Shown piece by piece: positions 7,212 to 13,863 of a stretch of DNA of 13,965 bases. The number at the start of each line of letters is the position of its first letter. Position 1 is the first letter of the stretch. The position numbers and the translations under genes are program-made. The notes below the pieces were generated by a model. That model did no database searches and had not been told where the DNA came from. It saw only the letters and a program-made list of their open reading frames with translations. The stretch is from CAYUNT01 sp964446285. Its GTDB lineage: Bacteria; Sumerlaeota; Sumerlaeia; SLMS01; CAYUNT01. The stretch lies in contig CAYUNT010000122.1 in NCBI GenBank assembly GCA_964446285.1, forward strand, positions 1-13,965. The letters are read 5' to 3'.

Positions 7212-7785
7212 GTTTTCCGATCCTTGGCGATGGCGAACGTCCCTCGCGCCAGCGGGAGACGTTCTTTAGAACAGAGGAGGCTATAGAGGCGCGCGAAAAC
7301 AGAGTCAATGACGGACTGATGACAAAAACCAAGGATTTTGGAGGGGAAAGAAGCTGGACAAATAAACCAGGAAAATTTCAAAAAGATACGATCTGTCTCA
7401 TTTTTGGACGTGCGGAAATTTTCAATGCCTAAAGACAGGGCAGAAAAAAGAGGTGGAAATGCACCTGATCGCCACTAAATATCAGTAAAACCAGCATTTT
7501 TGAGGCAATTTCAAAATGCGGCATGAATATTGTTACATTAAACGCCGCTTGCGGCAAGGGAGGCTTGCCGTCAGGCAGCTGGTGTTATTGAAGTATAGCA
7601 AAAAAACAGAAAGAGTGGATTCGCCAAGGTGATGCCATAATACGGGCGCAACGAAAAAGCAGGCCCCTGTGTTTTGGCTTTTAACCCGCTTAATTAACCA
7701 CAGTCTCAAAAGCACTAACCGCCCTGTGCAGGCCGGATGTTCTATCTGATGCAAACTCATCCATGAAACGGGAGACACAACAAAA
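7212..7785. other. 574-bp divergent intergenic region
   Basis: This region separates bioY (minus) from the STAS gene (plus) and must hold promoters for both. It is more AT-rich than the coding sequence around it. No gene is supported: the open frame at 7193-7432 has no recognisable protein features. At 7544-7569 two short hairpins, GCCGC/GCGGC and GGCAAG/CTTGCC, share bases 7553-7555 and so exclude one another. I could not fix a promoter with confidence. Confidence 0.5.
7770..7774 (+). promoter_or_regulatory. Ribosome binding site of the STAS gene
   Basis: GGGAG is 11 bases before the ATG at 7786 and supports this start. Confidence 0.5.
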
Positions 7786-8133
7786 ATGGAACAACCCGAT
7801 GCTGTTGGCGCGACGGAAATCATTAAGTTGGCGGTTCCAGGTCCTCGAGCAGTTCAGACGAATGTAGATGAATTTCACAAGTTGGCGCAGCCCTTCCTGG
7901 AGCAGGATTGCCCTAAAATCATCGTGGATATGTCCCGAGTGGAATTTGTGGACAGTTCCTTCCTGGGCGCGTTGGTCATGTTGCTGAAACGCGCGGTGGC
8001 CCGCCACGGAGACTTGAAGATTTTCGGACTTCAAAGATCCGTGCGGACTTTATTTGAAATGCTGCGGCTCTATCGAATCTTCGATATTCACGAAACAGAA
8101 GACTCCGCCAGGCGGTCATTCGGAGGATCGTAA
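7786..8133 (+). CDS. STAS-domain anti-sigma factor antagonist-like protein
   Basis: This 115-residue single STAS domain resembles SpoIIAA/RsbV proteins, the anti-anti-sigma members of partner-switching systems. In those systems a serine is phosphorylated by a GHKL kinase and the unphosphorylated form sequesters that kinase. The motif VEFVDSSFLGALVMLLKRA is at 52-70, and Ser57 after Asp56 is the expected phosphoacceptor. The usual Gly after the two serines is Phe59. The N-terminal strand IIKLAVPGPRAVQTN and the IIVDMSRV strand at 45-52 fit the fold, and the length is standard. The gene is followed after 88 bp by a GHKL-type ATPase on the same strand, which strengthens the regulatory reading. 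What it controls is not evident from the window. Confidence 0.85.
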   Translation: MEQPDAVGATEIIKLAVPGPRAVQTNVDEFHKLAQPFLEQDCPKIIVDMSRVEFVDSSFLGALVMLLKRAVARHGDLKIFGLQRSVRTLFEMLRLYRIFDIHETEDSARRSFGGS

Positions 8134-8221
8134 AAGAAAGCGCGCAAGCGGTTGCGCAGGACGGGATTCATCATGCAGGCAATGGGGAACATATTGAATT
8201 GTTGGATTATGGCGTATTCGC

Positions 8222-8857
8222 ATGGCCCTGCTCCATCCGTTATCCATTCCATCCCATAAGGCTTATGCAGCCCGAATGACAACCGAGTATCCGAACGTCG
8301 AGATCACGCTTCCACTCAGTCTGGACGCGCTCGTGGCGGCAGAATCCCAGGTGGATGTATTATTGGAGAAGTTGGGTGCGGGGCGCGATGAGGAGCTGGC
8401 ATTCGCCTTGCGCGTGATAGTGAATGAAGGTTTTCGCAACGCCTTGGTTATTCAGCCTCAGGAAGGACACCTGAAGGTTATGCGCATGACCCTGAGCGCA
8501 GGCCCCAAGGGGGTGGAGGTTCTGCTGCGGGAACCGGGCCGTGGATTTGCCATCGAGGGATGTTTGCCGCCCTATCCCGGCGAACACATAGGCAGAGAAG
8601 TGCTGGTTTCTCACGTGATGGGAGAACGGCTGTATGCGCGGATTCTCGACCCTCTTCGCATCGAATTCCGCGTGGAAGGGCATTTCGGCGGACATGCGGA
8701 TCGAAACCTCCTGCTGGATGACGCAAAATCGGGCGGGATGGGGATTATTGCGATATGCCGTCACAGCAACCGGGTGACGATGGAATACCATCCCGAGCGT
8801 GGAAATATACTCCGGGCCTTTTGCCTTGCCGATTATAGGCGGCTGGGAGAGGCATAG
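8222..8857 (+). CDS. Atypical GHKL (HATPase_c) ATP-binding protein, RsbW-like
   Basis: This 211-residue protein looks like an anti-sigma-factor-type serine kinase. The N-box is NEGFRNAL (Glu69, Asn73). The G1 box is EPGRGF at 104-109, with Glu where DxGxGF is usual. The G2-like GGMGI is at 171-175, followed by a final strand pattern RVTMEYHPERGNILRAF. Between G1 and G2 are about 60 residues, longer than in compact RsbW/SpoIIAB lids, including LPPYPGEHIGREVLVSH and a Gly/His-rich stretch. That suggests an inserted ATP-lid subdomain. The start is uncertain: the ATG at 8222 adds 18 residues before the ATG at 8276, where family-like sequence (MTTEYPNVEITLPLSLD) begins, and neither has a strong ribosome binding site. 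It is probably the partner of the upstream STAS protein. Catalytic competence is uncertain given the D-to-E change. Confidence 0.7.
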   Translation: MALLHPLSIPSHKAYAARMTTEYPNVEITLPLSLDALVAAESQVDVLLEKLGAGRDEELAFALRVIVNEGFRNALVIQPQEGHLKVMRMTLSAGPKGVEVLLREPGRGFAIEGCLPPYPGEHIGREVLVSHVMGERLYARILDPLRIEFRVEGHFGGHADRNLLLDDAKSGGMGIIAICRHSNRVTMEYHPERGNILRAFCLADYRRLGEA

Positions 8858-9112
8858 CCGGAAAAGCATGCCATCTGAATCTTTGACGATATAAAGCGGC
8901 GCGCATTGAGAGCGGAGAGCGCATTGAGGCGCTCGTTTGGCGAGACACGCCGTTGCGAGGGTCTTGACTTGGCGGGGGGCGGCCCGTATCCAATTTCCCG
9001 TGCGGCGCTGTCCATTTCGCGCGAGGCGCTCGTTCTGCCCCGCTGAATTGTGGAGCGCTGGTCTTTGTCTGCATTCGGCAATCGCATACCTTGGAGGTGA
9101 AAAAGCAAAATC
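8858..9112. promoter_or_regulatory. Upstream region of the BMC genes with direct repeats
   Basis: No gene is supported in these 255 bases. GCGCATTGAG occurs at 8901-8910 and 8919-8928, 18 bp apart. GAGGCGCTCGTT occurs at 8926-8937 and 9023-9034. A possible promoter lies between the second pair: TTGACT at 8964-8969 and TATCCA at 8987-8992 with a 17-bp spacer. The -35 is good and the -10 weak. This arrangement suggests regulator binding around the BMC promoter, but the sites are inferred from repetition alone. Confidence 0.35.
9093..9100 (+). promoter_or_regulatory. Strong ribosome binding site of the BMC shell gene
   Basis: GGAGGTGA is the strongest Shine-Dalgarno sequence in the window and lies 12 bases before the ATG at 9113. 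High expression is expected for a shell protein needed in many copies. Confidence 0.7.
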
Positions 9113-9406
9113 ATGGCCAACGAAGTGTATGGCAACGCGCTGGGATTGGTGGAAACCCGCGGTCTGATCGGCTCGATCGAAGCGGCGGACGCGATGGTGA
9201 AATCCGCGAACGTCCGCTTGGTGGGCAAGGAACATATCGGCGGCGGATACGTGACGGTAATGGTGCGCGGAGATGTTGGCGCTGTGAAGGCCGCCACAGA
9301 TGCTGGCGCGGCCGCCGCTCGCCGCGTGGGCGAATTGATCGGCGTGCATGTGATTCCACGCCCGCATGATGAACTGGATAAAATTCTTCCTTCTGACAGC
9401 GAATAA
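9113..9406 (+). CDS. BMC-H bacterial microcompartment shell protein (PduA/EutM-like)
   Basis: This 97-residue hexameric shell protein forms the flat facets of a bacterial microcompartment. It closely follows PduA/EutM/CcmK: ALGLVETRGLIGSIEAADAM at 9-28, the conserved Lys30 of AMVKSANV that packs hexamer edges, VRGDVGAVKAATDAGAAAA at 51-69 and HVIPRPHDELDKIL at 79-92. The central pore loop reads HIGGG at 41-45. PduA has KIGSG, so a pore Ser is replaced by Gly, giving a wider or less polar channel if the loop is otherwise alike. The length is that of a single-domain BMC-H. It begins after a strong ribosome binding site and is 23 bp upstream of a second BMC-type gene. No pentamer (BMC-P), trimer (BMC-T) or second BMC-H gene is present here. 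Confidence 0.97.
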   Translation: MANEVYGNALGLVETRGLIGSIEAADAMVKSANVRLVGKEHIGGGYVTVMVRGDVGAVKAATDAGAAAARRVGELIGVHVIPRPHDELDKILPSDSE

Positions 9407-9429
9407 TACCGCTGAGTTTTTCGCACGCC

Positions 9430-10524
9430 ATGCCGCCTATTGTGCCGTCCTCCGACGCCGCCGCGCCCATGAATGATTTGCCTCGGATTATCCGCGAGGC
9501 GGTGGAAGCCGTTTTGGTGGAGCGCGGCTATTTGCGACCAGGTGGCGGCGGAGGAACGGCGGAAGGCGCAGGCGAATCGGAGGTGAAGGGGCCGGGGGAA
9601 ACGCTCGATAAAATACCTTTGGGCGCTTTCAGTCCGCTCTCGCGCGCCCGGCTTGTGGTCCTTCTGACCGGCGGAGAGGGAGATTGGGGCGCCCTGAAAC
9701 TGGCGCTGCGCGAATTGGCAAAGTCTTTCCTTGTGGATGTGGTGATTAGCGCGGGATTTGCCGAGCGCCATGCAACATCCGCAAACGCATCCGGGGGGCT
9801 GGGGCTTGAGGAGTTTGCGGCGCGCGTGCTCGACCGCCCTTCCGGCGCGGAAGCCCTTGCGCTGTTGCCGGGCGCGCGCGGGCTGGTTGTTCCGCTCCTG
9901 ACGCGGACACTCTCGGCCAAGGTGTCCCTGGGCATCGGCGACAGCATGGCCGCAGCGCTTTTGCTCGACGCCCTGGAGCGCGGCCTGCGCGTTGTTGCGG
10001 TCAAGAGCAGCGCGGACCCGGACCGATTGCAGGCGCCTCCCGCGTTGCTGGCTGGTCCGAACTCGCTGCGGCACCTGATGGAAACCTATATCCAACGCCT
10101 GACCGCCTGGGGCGTGCGATGGGTGGCGCTCGACGATCTGGCGCGCGGCGTGGCGGACGCGCTTGCGCCCCCGGTTGAATCCAGCGGTGGTTTTATCGGC
10201 GGCGGCGAAGGAGGAGGCGCGGCGCGGAGTGATTCGGCGAAACGCGGCGCGGCGCTCGATCCGGCAGGGGGCGCGAATCGCCAGGGCATGGCCGCCTTGG
10301 TGCTTTCCGGCGCGCGAAAAGCCAATGGCGGAATCAATAACGGCGGTTCGACGGGCGGTGGCAGCCCGAGCGGAGGAAGGCGGCGATTTTTCACTCGCGA
10401 AGATGTTTGGATTGCCCTCGAACGCGGCGAGACCGAGCTTCGCGCCGGGCCGCTCGACGTCGTAACGCCCGAGGCGGAGGAATTTGCCGCTTCGCACGGC
10501 GTTCGGATTGTGCGGGCCGAGTAA
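9430..10524 (+). CDS. BMC-associated flavoprotein-fold protein with encapsulation-peptide-like helix and EutQ-like tail
   Basis: This 364-residue protein has three visible parts. Near the N-terminus, LPRIIREAVEAVLVERGYL (17-35) is an amphipathic helix followed by a Gly-rich linker, the pattern of BMC encapsulation peptides. Residues about 71-248 resemble the HFCD/flavoprotein fold (DNA/pantothenate metabolism flavoproteins): RLVVLLTGGEGDWGALKLAL, then LTRTLSAKVSLGIGDSMA at 157-174, matching the region that binds FMN phosphate and AK.A.GI.D in relatives. A Gly/Ser linker (250-318) leads to FFTREDVWIALERGETELRA and VVTPEAEEFAASHGVRI (320-360), which resembles the N-terminal segment of EutQ and a motif found in other BMC proteins. 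The ATG at 9469 (residue 14) would put the helix at the extreme N-terminus. The enzymatic reaction is unknown. Location and motifs argue that it is BMC cargo or shell-associated. Confidence 0.75.
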   Translation: MPPIVPSSDAAAPMNDLPRIIREAVEAVLVERGYLRPGGGGGTAEGAGESEVKGPGETLDKIPLGAFSPLSRARLVVLLTGGEGDWGALKLALRELAKSFLVDVVISAGFAERHATSANASGGLGLEEFAARVLDRPSGAEALALLPGARGLVVPLLTRTLSAKVSLGIGDSMAAALLLDALERGLRVVAVKSSADPDRLQAPPALLAGPNSLRHLMETYIQRLTAWGVRWVALDDLARGVADALAPPVESSGGFIGGGEGGGAARSDSAKRGAALDPAGGANRQGMAALVLSGARKANGGINNGGSTGGGSPSGGRRRFFTREDVWIALERGETELRAGPLDVVTPEAEEFAASHGVRIVRAE

Positions 10525-10579
10525 GGCAGTTTGCGGCGGCAGCAAAAGCCGCCACAATAAACCTGGAAAAAGCATTTCT

Positions 10580-10707
10580 AACCACGAAAAACACGAAAAC
10601 AACGAAAAGAAAGACGATTTCCATCAGAATCCGATTCGCCTGCCGGGGGGATCGGATTCTGATGAAAAATCCTTTGGGTTCGTGCTTTTTCGTGCCTTTC
10701 GTGGTTT
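10580..10707. repeat. Composite palindromic dispersed repeat upstream of the TPR-C39 gene
   Basis: This lies in the 203-bp gap after the BMC flavoprotein gene. A perfect 14-bp inverted pair (10622-10635 with 10651-10664) sits around a 15-base loop. It is nested in longer imperfect arms, AACCACGAAAAACACG at 10580-10595 against CGTGCCTTTCGTGGTT at 10691-10706. This CCACGAAAAACACGAAAA style is one I recall as dispersed in many environmental genomes. It may act as a terminator or mRNA end for the BMC operon. Confidence 0.8.
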
Positions 10708-10727
10708 CATCTGCTGTTATCAGGATC

Positions 10728-13637
10728 ATGTTCCTATTCGCGGCGCTGGCCGCATGGGCCGCGTTGGCCCCGCCGCATGCTGTTGCATCGCCCGGAGACC
10801 CGGATTGGCAATTCGCCTCGCCCGAGGAACGCCGGCTGGTCGAGGAAGGCCAGGCGCTGGCGTATCGCTATGAGTTGGATCAGGCCTATTCCGTTGCGGA
10901 AAAGGCGATCGCCCAGTTTCCCGAGGGGGCGGAAAGTCACCGGCTGTGGATTCAGGTGGCGCAGGCCATGAACCGCCTCGAACGCGTGGTGCCGTATTTC
11001 GCCGAACGCGCGCGCCGCAACCCGCAGGACGCCCTTGCGCGCTGGGGATTGGCCACGTGCCATTTCCACGCGAGGAATTACCCGGCGGCCGAGCGCGAAC
11101 TGGAACAAGCGCTGCGCATCCGCCCGGATTTTTACCCGGCGCGGACGCTCGAACCGCATTTGTTTGCCAATTCTGTCCGGCGCGGCGCGGAGGTTCCGGG
11201 GCTGTTCGAGCGCCTGCGCCGGGATTATCCGGACGCACCTGGGCCGCTCCTTGGCGAGTTGGAATACTGGTTTTCGCACGGGTCGCCCGAACGCCGCATC
11301 CGCCCGCTGATCGATGCCGCGCTGGCAATGAAACCAACGCCCAGCGCCGCTTACGAGTTCCAGGACCGCCTGAACAGCCTCGCATTGTGGTATGATCCGG
11401 CGACGGCGATTCCGCTGCTTGACGAGGCGCTGAAAATCGAGCCGAGCCGTGTGGATTTTGCCCTGTCGCGCACGGATCGTCTGCGCGCAATTGGCAAAAC
11501 GGACGAGGCCCAGGCCGCGCTCGAAGCCTTGATGCGCGAGGCCCCGCGCGCCGGGCGCGTGCGTCTCCGCCTCGCCCGCCTTTACATGGATATTCAGAAA
11601 TACGAGGACGCCTGGCGCATTCTTGAAGAGGGAATTCCGCTGGTTGCGTATCAGGATTATTACCCGCCCCGGGCCATGCAGCGCGGCGCTTACGCACTCC
11701 ACCGCGCGCGGCGCGATCCGGCGGCCATCGCCCTTCTGCAGCGCATGATCGAACAGTATCCGATCCAGGCGGCGAATGAGCGCGATTTTCTTCTGCGCAT
11801 GTTGGGCCGCTCGCCAGATGATCACGGGCGCGTCGTGCCCGGCGTGCCGTATCTGGCCCAGAAAGGCAATTACTGCGGACCGGCTTCGGTCTCGATGCTC
11901 ATTGGATTCTGGGGCCTGAAGATGACTCAGGACCAGGTCGCGGCGCAAATCTACACGGGCGTGGCCGGGACGCCGCCGCAGGTGATCGAGGAATTCGCGA
12001 ATCAGCACGGGTTCCGCGCCGTGACGTTCGAGGGCAGCGTCGAGACGTGGAAGCGCCTGCTCGACGCGGGTGTGCCGATCCTGTGGCTGAAAATGCTCTA
12101 CCGCGGCGGCGGGCATTATGTGGTCGTCACAGGCTACGACGACACGCTCGACGAATTCATCGTGCACAATCCGCACGAGGCCACCGAGCGGATGGTTTCG
12201 TATTTAGGGATCGACGACGACTGGGCGCTCCCCAGCTTGCGGCGTTCGATTGTGCTTGTGCCAAAAGGGAATCCGGCCGAAGCAATGCTCGCCAATTTGC
12301 CCCGCACGACGCGCCTGTGGGTCAGCAACCTCATCTTTTATTTCTCTACGGGATCGAATTTGCTGCGGGGCGCGTGGCCGGCGCTGGCGGTAAATTTGCT
12401 GATTGCCTTTGCGCTGGCGGTGATTCTGGCGAGGCTGATGAACCTCAGTATCTTTCCCAAATCGCACCGTGTGTCCTATGGGATTCTGTGGTCCAATCTG
12501 GCACTTGTTCTTTTCCTGAACCTCATGATTTTGACGCGGCGCCCGTCGTGGTCTGTGTCGCTGCTGATGGCGTATTATTTGTCCGCGATAACGCTCGTGG
12601 TGCTGTTTGCGTTTTGCGCGCTGCTGCGGGGGCTGACGCGCGACTGGTTCCATCCGCGCGAATTGCTGACAATCGCCCTGAGTGTATTTTTCGCGTGGGC
12701 AGTGCGCGCGGTGATCGACGACGATCTGTGGCAGGACCGGCTTCCGCCCTTGATTATTTTCGCTGGGGTGGCTGGGATGTTGATCCCGCGCTGGGGTTTG
12801 CGTCGGCGGCTCATGCGAATGCGCCTTGGCCCCTGGGGAGCGGCGGATGGCGAGGAATTGTCCAAATGGGGAAAGGGAATTCCGCAAATCCGCTTGTATG
12901 CGGAATGGATGGCCAGGATCGAGGCGCGCATGGGCGAGTGCGACGCGGAAGGGATGCGGGCGGGGCTGGAGGCGTTGTGGCGCGGGCGGAGGCGCTGGCC
13001 GCGTTCGACGCGCGACTTCCTCGATCTTCTCGATTGCGTGGCGGATGTGATCGAGATTCTGGGCATGAACAAAGGCAGTTCGTTGGAGGCAACGGGCGGA
13101 GAGGTTCCATCGAAAGCGGACGGCGGCGGCGAAGAGCCTTCGTCCTTGCCGCCTGCGTCGTCTTCATCCGTGCGCCTGGAGAAAACTGTTGCGCGGCTGA
13201 AGGAAATCGCGGCGCGGCGTCCGGCGCGCACGGCCCTCGGGAATGCGGCGCGCGCCTGGCTGGCATGGGCGCTCGCGCGGATTGCCAATTCGCAATTGCA
13301 GTCCGAGGCGCGCGAGGCGGGCTTGCTCCGCGCGCTGGAATTGGCGGATGAAGCCGAACGGGCCGCGGCGAAATGGCGCAAATGGCGCGCCATGCCCGGA
13401 TTGCCCAATATGATTTATGGAATTTGGCCGCATCTGGCGCTGCGGATGGCCCCGGCTTTGTGTGAGGCGGCGCATGAGGCCGCGCGGCGCGGGCTTTCCG
13501 CCAAAGCGGCGGACTCTTCCGCCAATGCAAACACCGCAGGTTCGCGGACGGCGGCGGCGCAAAGGGAGCCGCGACATTCGGGCAGAACCGAACTCGAGCG
13601 GCGCCTTCTGTCTGGCGCAGATGTCGGCAAATCCTAA
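10728..13637 (+). CDS. Secreted TPR protein with C39-like cysteine peptidase domain and five C-terminal-half TM segments
   Basis: The 969-residue product starts with a signal peptide (MFLFAALAAWAALA, probable cleavage after AVA near residue 20). Residues about 30-365 are degenerate tetratricopeptide repeats, for example YPAAERELEQALRIRPDFYP. Residues about 370-500 are a C39-like papain-fold domain: Gln378, Cys383 in NYCGPASVSMLIGFWG, His463 in GGGHYVVVTGYDD and Asn481 in VHNPHE, where Asp is common. Residues about 544-690 contain five TM helices, and 690-969 is a charged, helical, probably cytoplasmic tail with a Ser/Gly-rich insert. The frame stays open upstream through a repeat to 10407; the ATG at 10728 is chosen because the signal peptide follows directly and AGGA lies just before it. 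The domains suggest a membrane-bound peptidase or transglutaminase-like scaffold outside the cytoplasm; substrate and role are unknown. Confidence 0.8.
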   Translation: MFLFAALAAWAALAPPHAVASPGDPDWQFASPEERRLVEEGQALAYRYELDQAYSVAEKAIAQFPEGAESHRLWIQVAQAMNRLERVVPYFAERARRNPQDALARWGLATCHFHARNYPAAERELEQALRIRPDFYPARTLEPHLFANSVRRGAEVPGLFERLRRDYPDAPGPLLGELEYWFSHGSPERRIRPLIDAALAMKPTPSAAYEFQDRLNSLALWYDPATAIPLLDEALKIEPSRVDFALSRTDRLRAIGKTDEAQAALEALMREAPRAGRVRLRLARLYMDIQKYEDAWRILEEGIPLVAYQDYYPPRAMQRGAYALHRARRDPAAIALLQRMIEQYPIQAANERDFLLRMLGRSPDDHGRVVPGVPYLAQKGNYCGPASVSMLIGFWGLKMTQDQVAAQIYTGVAGTPPQVIEEFANQHGFRAVTFEGSVETWKRLLDAGVPILWLKMLYRGGGHYVVVTGYDDTLDEFIVHNPHEATERMVSYLGIDDDWALPSLRRSIVLVPKGNPAEAMLANLPRTTRLWVSNLIFYFSTGSNLLRGAWPALAVNLLIAFALAVILARLMNLSIFPKSHRVSYGILWSNLALVLFLNLMILTRRPSWSVSLLMAYYLSAITLVVLFAFCALLRGLTRDWFHPRELLTIALSVFFAWAVRAVIDDDLWQDRLPPLIIFAGVAGMLIPRWGLRRRLMRMRLGPWGAADGEELSKWGKGIPQIRLYAEWMARIEARMGECDAEGMRAGLEALWRGRRRWPRSTRDFLDLLDCVADVIEILGMNKGSSLEATGGEVPSKADGGGEEPSSLPPASSSSVRLEKTVARLKEIAARRPARTALGNAARAWLAWALARIANSQLQSEAREAGLLRALELADEAERAAAKWRKWRAMPGLPNMIYGIWPHLALRMAPALCEAAHEAARRGLSAKAADSSANANTAGSRTAAAQREPRHSGRTELERRLLSGADVGKS

Positions 13638-13692
13638 GCATCTACAAAGCAAAATTGACGCGCGCCGCCTTGCGCCCTTTTGCGTTCGCGCA

Positions 13693-13855
13693 GGGCGCAT
13701 CTTGGCACAGTTACCAGCAAACAGGGGGGAAACCCCGTCACTTCGTTCCGGGTTCTGCATACGCGGATGCATCCTGGATCGCCTTTTATGCAGAACCCCG
13801 AACGCAGTGAGGGGGCAAAAGCGGTTCGAAGCAGTAACGGTGCCAAGATGCGCCC
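13693..13855. repeat. Large nested inverted repeat
   Basis: Outer arms of 22 bases, 13693-13714 and 13834-13855, match with one mismatch (GGGCGCATCTTGGCAC at the left arm). Inner arms of 22 bases, 13739-13760 and 13788-13809, match with two mismatches (GGTTCTGCAT and ATGCAGAACC). The whole 163-bp element could extrude as a cruciform or form a long hairpin in RNA. It is not obviously related to the element at the window ends, which begins nine bases later. No transposase accompanies it. Confidence 0.85.
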
Positions 13856-13863
13856 GTTAGCGC

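Noticed and set aside
7193..7432. 79-residue open frame in the bioY/STAS intergenic region
   Set aside because: It overlaps the bioY start on the other strand, lacks a convincing ribosome binding site and shows no family resemblance.
8142..8157. Hairpin GCGCAA/TTGCGC between the STAS and ATPase genes as a terminator
   Set aside because: The stem is only six bases and no T-run follows, so termination between the two genes is not supported.
8833..10602. 589-residue open frame on the minus strand opposite the BMC genes
   Set aside because: It lies antisense to two well-supported genes, is rich in Arg/Ala/Pro/His, and shows no domain pattern; it is a by-product of GC-rich codon use.
10734..12176. 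480-residue minus-strand open frame
   Set aside because: It is antisense to the TPR and C39 domains, which have recognisable motifs; the minus frame has none.
12047..13351. 434-residue open frame on the plus strand in another frame of the last gene
   Set aside because: The competing frame carries TM helices and continues a C39 domain; this one is Gly/Ala/Arg-rich with no hydrophobic pattern.
13693..13855. Possible CRISPR array or tRNA in the right-end repeats
   Set aside because: The repeats are inverted pairs, not regularly spaced direct repeats with unique spacers, and no cloverleaf with conserved T-loop sequence is seen.
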